From: Candidatus Kariarchaeota archaeon | Lineage (GTDB): Archaea > Asgardarchaeota > Heimdallarchaeia > Heimdallarchaeales > Kariarchaeaceae | Assembly: GCA_016839545.1 (NCBI GenBank) | Contig: JAEOUB010000304.1 | Span: 1 to 11,847 of the forward strand | Direction: 5' to 3' | Length of the DNA stretch: 11,847 nt | In this document: piece after piece, positions 1 to 7,836 of the stretch | Position numbering within the stretch: position 1 is the stretch's first letter | How the letters are laid out: each line of letters begins with the position of its first letter | Program-made: the position numbers and the translations under genes | The notes under the pieces: model-generated | Seen by the model: the letters and a program-made list of their open reading frames with translations, nothing else | What the model was told of the DNA's origin: nothing | Database searches by the model: none

Positions 1-491
1 CATTTTATTAGTTCATACCTCTCTTGATTTCTGTCATATTCCAGGTTGAGATTAATCTGAAGAGAGTCATTAGAGCCGAATGAGTCAACCTGCACAGAGT
101 GATCAATTACCAGATCAGTGGGGATGAGTGGATTGATTTTCTCAGGATCTCCTCCCTCGGCCGCCATTGCATCTCTCATTGCAGCGAGGTCAACAATCAA
201 AGGGACTCCGGTGAAATCTTGTAATACTACTCTTGCTGGCATGTATGGTACATCTTTCTCAGCAGTACCATGAGGCCAGTTTGCCACGGTATTGACGTCT
301 TCAATAGTCACTAAAAATCCATCATAATTACGTACTACATTCTCTAACAGCACCCGGATTGAGTATGGCATGGCATCAAGGTCCACACCTTTGTCTCTTA
401 ATTTGTCAATCCGGTACACGACCACTTCCTCACCCAGAAGTGTCTCAGTGGATTTGATCTCTTTTAGATCAGCATCTGTTAAAGTTACCAT
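1..491 (-). CDS. acnA: Aconitate hydratase (AcnA type), N-terminal part, cut by window edge
   Basis: Interconverts citrate and isocitrate in the cytosolic TCA cycle. About 163 N-terminal residues are visible of a family usually near 900. Recognisable AcnA signatures, read from the minus strand, are MPYSIRVLLENVVRNYDG (about residues 41-58), YMPARVVLQDFTGVP (about 83-97), DLAAMRDAM, INPLIPTDLVIDHSVQVD (about 119-136) and the EYDRNQERYELIK run at the edge, which matches the family's FERNxERYxxLKW. The cysteines that bind the [4Fe-4S] cluster lie further downstream, outside the window. The ATG at 491 is chosen because the family's usual N-terminal extent begins there and a TATA-like box lies about 26 bases upstream, which suggests a leaderless transcript. 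The gene is transcribed divergently from the cyclase operon. Nothing in the visible part looks broken. Confidence 0.95.
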   Translation of the reverse strand, partial: MVTLTDADLKEIKSTETLLGEEVVVYRIDKLRDKGVDLDAMPYSIRVLLENVVRNYDGFLVTIEDVNTVANWPHGTAEKDVPYMPARVVLQDFTGVPLIVDLAAMRDAMAAEGGDPEKINPLIPTDLVIDHSVQVDSFGSNDSLQINLNLEYDRNQERYELIK

Positions 492-510
492 AGATCGCGA
501 ATTGAGTCTC

Positions 511-527
511 AAATTAATTAGTTTTCC
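511..527 (-). promoter_or_regulatory. Predicted archaeal promoter (BRE/TATA) of aconitase
   Basis: On the minus strand the sequence reads GGAAAACTAATTAATTT: a purine-rich BRE-like stretch followed by an AT-only TATA-like element. Its centre lies about 26 bases upstream of the ATG at 491. That spacing would place the transcription start at or next to the start codon, so a leaderless mRNA is inferred. No Shine-Dalgarno sequence is seen directly before the ATG. Confidence 0.55.
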
Positions 528-592
528 TTTGAAATACAGCAGGAACCTTCTCAAATACCACTGATATCACCCATTCAGGTGCCGCACTTTGT

Positions 593-614
593 TAGTTCGA
601 ATTAGCGTGAACTA
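593..614. repeat. Inverted repeat TAGTTC-N10-GAACTA, possible operator
   Basis: Two perfect 6-base arms (593-598 and 609-614) are separated by 10 bases. They lie immediately upstream of the TATA box of the cyclase operon, where an archaeal transcription factor could act on TFB/TBP recruitment. The arms are short, so the repeat could be chance. No second copy was noticed in the window. Confidence 0.3.
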
Positions 615-616
615 CG

Positions 617-624
617 TTTATAAA
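617..624 (+). promoter_or_regulatory. Predicted TATA box of the cyclase operon
   Basis: A clean TTTATAAA is centred about 28 bases before the GTG start at 649. An in-frame TGA at 637-639 rules out an upstream start, so the spacing fits a leaderless or nearly leaderless transcript beginning close to 647-649. It is the best TATA match seen in the window and would drive the four-gene operon. Confidence 0.65.
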
Positions 625-648
625 TCAAGGAGTAACTGACCTCTTATC

Positions 649-3600
649 GTGATTTGTTCCAATTGTAACCACGACAACCCAGACAATGCAAAGTTCTGTT
701 TGGAATGTGGAAACAAACTCCAATCTCTCTGCTCAAATTGTAGCACCCCACTTCCTCCACAAGCAAAATTCTGTCTAGAATGTGGTACGAAAGTTGGAAC
801 AAAAGAACCTGAACCAGCCTCACAACCTCTTTCGCAGTATATACCCAAAGCCCTCCTTGATAAAATGAAAGAGGCAGAAAAAGCAGGCGGTATGCAAAAT
901 GAAAGAAGAATAGTCACAATGCTATTCTGTGATCTCCAGGGTTCAACTGCGGCAGCTGAACAACTCGATCCCGAGGAATGGGTTGAGATTATGAATGGGG
1001 CGTTTGCCTACCTGATCGAACCTGTCTACCGGTACGAGGGAGTGATTGCCCGATTAATGGGGGATGCAATACTTGCATTCTTTGGAGCTCCTATTGCTCA
1101 TGAGGATGATCCTGAACGAGCCGTACTTTCAGGCATAGACATTATAGAGAATATTAAACCATATCTTGCTGAGATTGAACAGAAATGGGGAATTGAGGTC
1201 AATGTTCGTGTCGGTATTAACACAGGATTAGTAGTAGTCGGAGAAATGGGATCTGATCTGAGAGTTGAGTACACAGCCATGGGTGATGCAATCAATCTTG
1301 CAGCCAGGATGGAGTCAACTGCAGAACCTGGTACAATCCAGGTCACCGAGTATACCTACAAATTAATTAAACCAATTTTTGATGTTGATGAACTTGGACC
1401 TCTAGAAGTCAAAGGAAAGGTAAAACCGATCAAAACGTATCGAGTTCTGAGGAAGAAGGAACAGCGAGAATTATTACGTGGTCTCAAAGGTCTTGACTCT
1501 CCCCTGGTTGGCAGAGACGAGGAATTTGATGTTATCATGGCAAAAATTGGTGAGATGATGACTGGTAAAGGACAGATAATCTCTACTATCGCCGAAGCAG
1601 GTATTGGGAAGTCTCGGCTGGTTCGTGATATCAAGGAACAACTGCTCAACGAGGGACGACTCAGGATATCAAACATGCTCTCTGAGGGAGATGAAAACAG
1701 GATCCTATGGTTGGAAGGCGTCTCACTTTCCTATCAATCGACAGCACCCTACACTCCTTTCAAGGTCATCCTCACCAAGTATCTGGGTCTTGAACAGATA
1801 ACAGATAACACTGAGAAGTACATGAAACTGAAGCGGGTGCTACTGAATAACCAGATAGATGAGGACTTCTGTCCGTATATTGCCAAGATGATTGATATCA
1901 ACCCAGTAGGTGAGGACAAAGACCGAGTTCTCTATCTAGATCCACCTGCGCTCAGGGCAAAAATATTTGAAATCTGTCACAAGCTCTTCACCAAGTGGTG
2001 TGAGAATGCTCCACTTGTGATGGTTCTGGATGATGTCCACTGGATCGACAACAGCTCACAGGAGCTACTCAAAGCACTGTTTTCTCTGGCTGAAACTGGA
2101 AAAATATTGTTTATCCTTATGTTTAGACCTCGCAGAGAGGAACCATCGTGGGAAATACATGAACATCTCATAAGGAAATACAATTACATCTACACACCTC
2201 TGGAACTGACCCCTCTGGATCCCTCTCAGGCACGTTTCCTGGTATTCAATATTTTGAAAATTGAGGGTCTGTCTGAGGAGGTACGAAACCTGATACTTGA
2301 CAAGTCTGAAGGCAACCCCTTCTTCCTTGAGGAAGTCATTCGTGCCATGATCGACCAGAATATGATTGAACGCGATGGTAATCACTGGAGAGAAGTAGGA
2401 GAAATTGAAGACATATCTATACCTGACACCGTTGCGGGGGTACTCACAACCCGGTTAGACCAGCTGGATGAACAACTCAAACGAACTCTGCAAACTGCAG
2501 CAGTGATTGGCAGAGAGTTCAAACTATCATTACTCTCACAACTTGTGGATGATTCCACAGATATTCGTTCCCACCTGATAGAACTGGAGAAGAGAGAACT
2601 CATCATTTCTGTCCATGAGAGCTCCGAACCCACATTCCTCTTCAAGCATCCACTTACTCAGGAATCCGCATACAACTCTCTGTTGATGAAAAAACGGAGA
2701 GAACTTCATAACCGTATAGCTCATACCCTTGAGAAAGAGGTTGTTCCCAAGGTAATTGACATTGCACACCATTTCTATGAAGCCAGAGAATTTGATCATG
2801 CCATTCCCTACCTGATTAAATCAGGGGATGAAGCATTTCAGAGCTATGCAAGTGAGGAAGCAATTCAGCACTACAAACGGGCAGAGAGTATTCTCAATGA
2901 AGATACTGATGTGATGAAAATCCATGATCTCTACCAGGGTCTAGGTCAGACTTACCTGCTTCTGGGACAGGCTGCAGAGTCAATTCAAGCCTATCAGAAC
3001 TTGCTATCCATTGCAGAAGCAAGAGACCATGTGGAATGCAAGGTAAATGCCCATAATCAACTCGGTTTTGTCAAGCTTTTTGGATTGGGAGAGCTGGATG
3101 GTGCCATAAATCATCTGTCTGTGGCAGAAGAGCTTGCTACTGCAGCTGACTACCAGTTTGGAATTGCTCAGAATTACATGATCATGTGTAATGTCGAGAC
3201 TGTTTCAGCTCAGTTTGAGAGCGTGGAACAGCATCTGAAGATAGTAGCTGAAATTGGAGAGGAGCTTGAAGAGAGTAATACTATGCTCTATGGTCGATCT
3301 CATATCACAAATACACTATTCTACACAGCCCGATACGATCAGGCCATTGAGTATGGGGAAGAGACTCTTTTGATTGCCAAGGAACACGACAATAAGGCTT
3401 ACATCAGCGAGTTATTGTCCAATTCACTCTCTATGTCCTACTTCATGACCGGTGAGATTGATGTTACATGGAAACAGGCAATGGAGGCATATCAGCTCTC
3501 CTCACAGATATCCATGCCCACATATATCGTATTTGCAGCCACTACGCTTGCAGAAGTATGTCTTTCCCGCGGCCATTATGAGGAAGCACAGAATTACATC

Positions 3601-4293
3601 ATGATTGCATTGGAACTGAGTCATCAACTGCCAATATCTGGTTTTCGTCTGTTTCCCCTCTCATGCGAGCTTTACATGCTCATGGATCTCAAGTACCCGA
3701 AAGATCGTGTAGATGAGGTAATGAGTCAAATTGAAACCCTAATACAGGATCCATTTGGAGGCTTCCTTGCCTCAAAGTATCAATCTATACGGGGTCATTA
3801 TCATCTTCGACAGGGTGAGCTTGAACAGGCTGAGGAGTACTTCAGAAAGGTACTGGATGTGCCTGGTACTCTTATGCATGTCTATGAACCTCATGCGAAA
3901 ATTGGACTTGTGGGTCTCTATCTTGCTCAGAATAAACTCGATTTGGCCCAAGCCCAGCTTGCCGACTTGGAGCAAATCCTAGTGGCCAAAAACATCAACT
4001 TGCTATATCCTGAATTCGCATTAATCTCCTCTCATGTTTACCTTGCTTCAGGAAAGCGAGATGAGGCAATAGAGATCCTCAACAAAGGGATAGAGAAAGC
4101 GGAGAAATTCGATTTCGCTCCAACTATCTACAAGTTACATGCAGCCTTGCTTCAAATCGTAGATCCAAGTGATACTCAGGTGGATCTCATCAAGCAGAAG
4201 ATGGTTCTTGCGTCTGAAAAGATTAGCAACCGTTTTATGAATGAAGATCTAAAAGAGACCTATCTCAGGTCTATAAACACAGAGAGCCCCTGA
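649..4293 (+). CDS. Double zinc ribbon-class III nucleotide cyclase-STAND ATPase-TPR protein
   Basis: Probable cytosolic nucleotide cyclase making a cyclic nucleotide from an NTP, with large regulatory domains; no signal peptide or membrane segment is seen. Domains in order: a double zinc ribbon with four CxxC pairs (C3/C6, C17/C20, C28/C31, C42/C45); a class III cyclase domain at about 86-265 with metal-binding D95 and D139 and transition-state residues N216 and R220; a STAND/AAA-type ATPase from about 285 with Walker A AEAGIGKS (315-322) and Walker B LVMVLDDVHW (456-465); and a long alpha-helical TPR-like region from roughly 720 to the end. Thr209 is typical of class IIIb. The purine-selecting Lys is Arg135, so ATP versus GTP cannot be assigned. 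The overall plan resembles mammalian soluble adenylyl cyclase and bacterial cyclase-ATPase-TPR proteins. The GTG start is forced by an in-frame stop at 637-639 and by the first Cys pair. It is the first gene of the operon, 9 bases before the next. Confidence 0.9.
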   Translation: MICSNCNHDNPDNAKFCLECGNKLQSLCSNCSTPLPPQAKFCLECGTKVGTKEPEPASQPLSQYIPKALLDKMKEAEKAGGMQNERRIVTMLFCDLQGSTAAAEQLDPEEWVEIMNGAFAYLIEPVYRYEGVIARLMGDAILAFFGAPIAHEDDPERAVLSGIDIIENIKPYLAEIEQKWGIEVNVRVGINTGLVVVGEMGSDLRVEYTAMGDAINLAARMESTAEPGTIQVTEYTYKLIKPIFDVDELGPLEVKGKVKPIKTYRVLRKKEQRELLRGLKGLDSPLVGRDEEFDVIMAKIGEMMTGKGQIISTIAEAGIGKSRLVRDIKEQLLNEGRLRISNMLSEGDENRILWLEGVSLSYQSTAPYTPFKVILTKYLGLEQITDNTEKYMKLKRVLLNNQIDEDFCPYIAKMIDINPVGEDKDRVLYLDPPALRAKIFEICHKLFTKWCENAPLVMVLDDVHWIDNSSQELLKALFSLAETGKILFILMFRPRREEPSWEIHEHLIRKYNYIYTPLELTPLDPSQARFLVFNILKIEGLSEEVRNLILDKSEGNPFFLEEVIRAMIDQNMIERDGNHWREVGEIEDISIPDTVAGVLTTRLDQLDEQLKRTLQTAAVIGREFKLSLLSQLVDDSTDIRSHLIELEKRELIISVHESSEPTFLFKHPLTQESAYNSLLMKKRRELHNRIAHTLEKEVVPKVIDIAHHFYEAREFDHAIPYLIKSGDEAFQSYASEEAIQHYKRAESILNEDTDVMKIHDLYQGLGQTYLLLGQAAESIQAYQNLLSIAEARDHVECKVNAHNQLGFVKLFGLGELDGAINHLSVAEELATAADYQFGIAQNYMIMCNVETVSAQFESVEQHLKIVAEIGEELEESNTMLYGRSHITNTLFYTARYDQAIEYGEETLLIAKEHDNKAYISELLSNSLSMSYFMTGEIDVTWKQAMEAYQLSSQISMPTYIVFAATTLAEVCLSRGHYEEAQNYIMIALELSHQLPISGFRLFPLSCELYMLMDLKYPKDRVDEVMSQIETLIQDPFGGFLASKYQSIRGHYHLRQGELEQAEEYFRKVLDVPGTLMHVYEPHAKIGLVGLYLAQNKLDLAQAQLADLEQILVAKNINLLYPEFALISSHVYLASGKRDEAIEILNKGIEKAEKFDFAPTIYKLHAALLQIVDPSDTQVDLIKQKMVLASEKISNRFMNEDLKETYLRSINTESP

Positions 4294-4302
4294 CGTGATA
4301 TT

Positions 4303-5979
4303 ATGTCTAGCAGAAGAAAACAGAAACCCATTATTTTCACAATCGATGATGAGGTAAGTGTCCTTAACGCAGTTGAGCGTGATCTACGCCAGAGATATGG
4401 TAAAGAATTCCGTATTATGAAGAGTAGTAATGGGAATGAGGCACTTGATAACCTCAAAACACTCAAGACACGGAATGCTACCGTCGCTCTATTCGTTGCT
4501 GATCAAAGAATGCCAGAGATGGAAGGTACCGATTTTCTAGAACAGGCATTAAAACTGTATCCTGATGCAAAGAAAATTCTTCTCACTGCATATGCAGATA
4601 CTGAAGCAGCAATAAACAGTATCAACCGCATTGGTTTAGATTTTTACCTTACCAAGCCTTGGGATCCTCCAGAACAGAATCTCTATCCAGTTCTTGATGA
4701 TTTGCTTGAGTCATGGGAAGCTGATTTTAGACCTCCATATGATGGAATACGGGTGATAGGTACATTGATGAGTGCATTGAGTCATACTGTCAAGGATTTC
4801 CTAGCCCGGAATCGAATTCCATACCAATGGGTGGATATCAACTCAGATCCGAGTATTGAGGCACTCATTGAACAAATGGATTTGCAGCTGACTCAAATTC
4901 CTATCATACTCTTTCCAGATGGGACAAACCTGGTAACGCCTACAATAGAAGATGTTGCAGAAAAACTTGAGCTTAAGATGCAGGCATCTGAAGATTTCTA
5001 TGACCTTATCATTATTGGAGGCGGTCCTGGAGGATTGGCAGCAGGTGTCTACGGGGCTTCAGAAGGTTTACGATCCCTGATAATAGAGAAATCTGCCACT
5101 GGAGGTCAGGCAGGAACCAGCAGCCGGATTGAGAATTATCTTGGGTTTCCCAAAGGACTGAGTGGATCAGATCTTGCACGACGTGCCACTGCTCAGGCGA
5201 TACGACTGGGTTGTGAGATCCTTGTCCCTCAGGAGGTTGTTGCTGTCGAGATTGACGGGAGTTACAAGCTTGTTACTCTCAAAGATGGCAAGATCCTCCG
5301 GTCTCATGCTCTTATCATCTCATCAGGTGTTGAAGTTCGAAGGTTCAATGTGCCAGGTGAAGAAGGGTTACTGGGAGCTGGTGTATATTATGGTGCAGCA
5401 TTGACTGAAGCCGCACATTATAGGGATCAAGATGTCTATGTCTTGGGTGGAGGCAATTCAGCAGGACAAGCTGCCATGTTTTTCTCACGCTATGCCAAGA
5501 AAGTACATATCGTGATTAGACGACCAGATCTCACTGCTACAATGTCTCAGTATCTTATAGACCAGTTGGAGGCAACACCAAATTTCGAGTTGATTGCAAA
5601 TACAACCATAGAGGAGATGCAAGGAGATGACAAACTTGAAACCTTGATTCTCAAGGATAATGAATCAGGGGAGTCTCGTGAGGTTGAAGCAGCAGCCCTG
5701 TTCATTTTCATTGGTGCTGCACCTCGTACAGACCTGGTATCTCATCTAGTGGAACGAGATGAGAAAGGCTATATCTTGACTGGAGTTGATCTGCTGTCAA
5801 GAGGCAAAAAACCCAAAGGCTGGAAACTAGATCGTGATCCGTTACTGTTTGAAACCAATGTTCCTGGAATATTCGCAGCAGGAGATGTCAGACATGACTC
5901 CTCAAAACGTGTAGCAGCAGCGGTGGGAGAGGGAGCTGTTGCCGTCCGTTTGGTACATCAGTACCTAAGGGAAGTATGA
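4303..5979 (+). CDS. Receiver-glutaredoxin-like-thioredoxin-reductase-like fusion flavoprotein without redox CxxC
   Basis: Belongs to the family often named fused response regulator/thioredoxin-disulfide reductase. Residues about 10-135 form a receiver domain with acidic pair D15/D16, phospho-acceptor D67, T95 and K118. Residues about 148-225 look like a glutaredoxin/thioredoxin fold (VIGTLMSALSHTVKDFLARN, then TQIPIILFPDG) with no cysteine where the CxxC would be. Residues about 232-558 form a TrxB-like oxidoreductase with FAD motif GGGPGG (239-244), NAD(P) motif GGGNSAG (382-388), R406/R407 that could contact NADPH phosphate, and the C-terminal FAD motif GIFAAGDV. Aligned to TrxB, the catalytic Cys pair falls at 365-368 (AALT), and the only Cys in the protein is C304. 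Classical disulfide reduction is therefore unlikely; an NAD(P)H-dependent flavoprotein with another acceptor is more plausible. The stop overlaps the kinase start by 4 bases, and that kinase is the likely phospho-donor. Confidence 0.9.
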   Translation: MSSRRKQKPIIFTIDDEVSVLNAVERDLRQRYGKEFRIMKSSNGNEALDNLKTLKTRNATVALFVADQRMPEMEGTDFLEQALKLYPDAKKILLTAYADTEAAINSINRIGLDFYLTKPWDPPEQNLYPVLDDLLESWEADFRPPYDGIRVIGTLMSALSHTVKDFLARNRIPYQWVDINSDPSIEALIEQMDLQLTQIPIILFPDGTNLVTPTIEDVAEKLELKMQASEDFYDLIIIGGGPGGLAAGVYGASEGLRSLIIEKSATGGQAGTSSRIENYLGFPKGLSGSDLARRATAQAIRLGCEILVPQEVVAVEIDGSYKLVTLKDGKILRSHALIISSGVEVRRFNVPGEEGLLGAGVYYGAALTEAAHYRDQDVYVLGGGNSAGQAAMFFSRYAKKVHIVIRRPDLTATMSQYLIDQLEATPNFELIANTTIEEMQGDDKLETLILKDNESGESREVEAAALFIFIGAAPRTDLVSHLVERDEKGYILTGVDLLSRGKKPKGWKLDRDPLLFETNVPGIFAAGDVRHDSSKRVAAAVGEGAVAVRLVHQYLREV

Positions 5980-7832
5980 CAATGGAACTCGAATTTCTTC
6001 GTAAAGTCAGTCTCTTTGCGAATCTCAATGATGAGGATCTGATGCATCTCAATAGCAGGGTTGAAACCAGACATCTGACCCAGGGTGAATACCTCTTCAA
6101 CGAGGGCGATGACGGTGATGAAGCTTTTCTTATTGTGAAGGGACAACTCGAAGTTATCAAAAGCATGGGGAAAAGGCAGGTACTACTCGCAGTTAGAGAT
6201 CAGGGTGAGGTAATCGGGGAGATCTCTCTTTTCCAAGATAATACCCGAACTGCATCGATCAGAGCCAGACGAGATACAGAACTGGTTGTGATTGATAAAG
6301 AGATGCTCAATGAAATGATCAGTCGGAGTCCAGAAGCAGCTCATTCCATTCTCAACACTATCATAGCCAGGTGGAATTCCACAGAGAGTCTTCTCAAGAA
6401 CAGCGAGAAAATGGCCCAGCTTGGTACTCTAAGTGCAGGGCTTGCCCATGAACTCAATAATCCTGCATCAGCAATTGCGCGTTCTGCAGGCTCCCTCGAA
6501 CAAGCCTTGGACGATTTCTTCGATATTGAAGCAGACATAGACAAGCTTGATCTCCAGGTCAATAAACAGCATTTACTACAGGAACTGAGGAATAAGATCA
6601 AATCAGCTGCTAAAGCTCCGCCCGAATTCAATAGTCTGATGCGAAGCGATTTGGAATATGAGATGGAAGAACTATTGGAAGAATATGATATAGAGGAATC
6701 CTATCTCTATGCATCAACCCTTGTAAATTTGCAATTCAATGAAAATGACGTGGAGAAAATGGCTGACCAATACTCAGAGGATGAATTTCCTATCATCATT
6801 AAATGGTTGGAAAAGTCATACATGGTATACAGTCTCCAAAATGAAATCAGTGAGGGTGCTCAGAGAGTGTCTGCTATAGTCAAGGCACTCAAGGAATATT
6901 CGTATCTTGATCAAGCCCCCTTACAGGAAATCAACATCCACGATGGAATAAACAACACACTGCTTATTCTCCAGTCTAAAATCAAAAAGGACTCAATTGA
7001 TGTAAGAAAAGAATATGATGATTCAATTCCAAAGATTCAGGCATATGGAAGTGAACTCAATCAGGTCTGGACCAACTTAATCGATAATGCAGTTGATGCC
7101 ATGCGTGAGATGGGTGATGATCACAAAAAAATTCTCACCATCCGCACTCGACGAAAGACGGATTGGATCATGGTTGAGTTGGAGGATAATGGTCCTGGGA
7201 TACCGGATGATATCAAGGATAAGATCTTCAACCCATTTTTCACAACAAAGGCACCAGGCAAAGGTACAGGTCTTGGATTGGATATCTCATACAATATCGT
7301 GGTTGAGAAACATCAAGGAGATATCAAAGTCCTATCTCGTCCTGGATCTACCTGTTTTCAAGTCTATCTTCCAATTGACCTGGACCGAATTCAAGGTAAA
7401 TCTGTAATGGATGAATTCATTGTTCCTGCAGATGAGAAATTGCTTGGCATTTTGGATGACTCAAAGACTGTAGCAGTAATCCACTTTCTGCATGATAAGG
7501 ACAGTTCAGCACATGACATACCCCACTATCTTGCCGAACGAGATTTTGATGTCCATGGTATTGTGACGAAAATTGAACCTAATATTGAGGAAACAATCCC
7601 TCTTTACACAGATTTGGACGATATAGAACATTCCATTGATTTGCTTTTGGTCTTCGAGACAGGTACTCATGTTACCAAAATGATTGACAAAGCTGTGAGA
7701 AAGAACGTCAAGTATCTGTGGATGCAAGAAGGAGTTGTCAACGAGGAAGCAGCGTTGGAGGCTGTATCCTCAGGAATTGATGTTGTTATGGATACCTGTA
7801 TCCGGGTAACCCATAACCGTTTGAAGGAGTGA
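5976..7832 (+). CDS. Cyclic-nucleotide-binding sensor histidine kinase with C-terminal CoA-binding-like domain
   Basis: Soluble histidine kinase. Residues about 7-120 are a CRP/PKA-type cyclic-nucleotide-binding domain with phosphate-binding cassette residues G81, E82, R91, T92 and A93, so binding looks competent. The DHp region carries phospho-acceptor H158 in HELNNP. A helical, acid-rich insert of about 115 residues (about 175-290) separates the H-box helix from the second DHp helix (RVSAIVKALKEYSYLDQAP). The HATPase domain (about 320-467) has N-box N367/N371, DNGPGIP (404-410), FNPFFTTK and GKGTGLGL (428-435). Residues about 490-618 resemble YccU-type CoA-binding domains, including LWMQEGVVNEEAA and VVMDTCIRVTHNRL, but the usual glycine-rich loop is degenerate (VIHFLHDKDSSAHDI). 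No membrane segments are seen. The start overlaps the preceding stop (ATGA); a second in-frame ATG at 5982 is equally possible. The operon context suggests it senses the product of the upstream cyclase and phosphorylates the receiver-flavoprotein. Confidence 0.9.
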   Translation: MTMELEFLRKVSLFANLNDEDLMHLNSRVETRHLTQGEYLFNEGDDGDEAFLIVKGQLEVIKSMGKRQVLLAVRDQGEVIGEISLFQDNTRTASIRARRDTELVVIDKEMLNEMISRSPEAAHSILNTIIARWNSTESLLKNSEKMAQLGTLSAGLAHELNNPASAIARSAGSLEQALDDFFDIEADIDKLDLQVNKQHLLQELRNKIKSAAKAPPEFNSLMRSDLEYEMEELLEEYDIEESYLYASTLVNLQFNENDVEKMADQYSEDEFPIIIKWLEKSYMVYSLQNEISEGAQRVSAIVKALKEYSYLDQAPLQEINIHDGINNTLLILQSKIKKDSIDVRKEYDDSIPKIQAYGSELNQVWTNLIDNAVDAMREMGDDHKKILTIRTRRKTDWIMVELEDNGPGIPDDIKDKIFNPFFTTKAPGKGTGLGLDISYNIVVEKHQGDIKVLSRPGSTCFQVYLPIDLDRIQGKSVMDEFIVPADEKLLGILDDSKTVAVIHFLHDKDSSAHDIPHYLAERDFDVHGIVTKIEPNIEETIPLYTDLDDIEHSIDLLLVFETGTHVTKMIDKAVRKNVKYLWMQEGVVNEEAALEAVSSGIDVVMDTCIRVTHNRLKE

Positions 7833-7833
7833 T
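7826..7833 (+). promoter_or_regulatory. Strong Shine-Dalgarno of the MBL gene
   Basis: GGAGTGAT matches the archaeal anti-Shine-Dalgarno sequence (complement of AUCACCUCC) with one base missing. It spans the stop codon of the kinase gene, and its GGAG core ends 7 bases before the ATG at 7837. This supports translational coupling within the operon. A shorter GTGAT (4295-4299) precedes the second operon gene at the same spacing. Confidence 0.7.
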
Positions 7834-7836
7834 TGT

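Noticed and set aside
370..564. Plus-strand open frame of 64 codons
   Set aside because: It lies opposite the clearly conserved aconitase N-terminus and its translation is low-complexity Ser/Leu-rich with no recognisable motif.
2065..2385. Minus-strand open frame of 106 codons inside the cyclase gene
   Set aside because: The plus frame here is the STAND ATPase region with Walker motifs nearby; the antisense frame has no start signals or motifs.
4303..5979. Plain thioredoxin reductase TrxB annotation
   Set aside because: The redox CxxC is absent and a receiver plus glutaredoxin-like domain are fused in front, so the name and reaction would be wrong.
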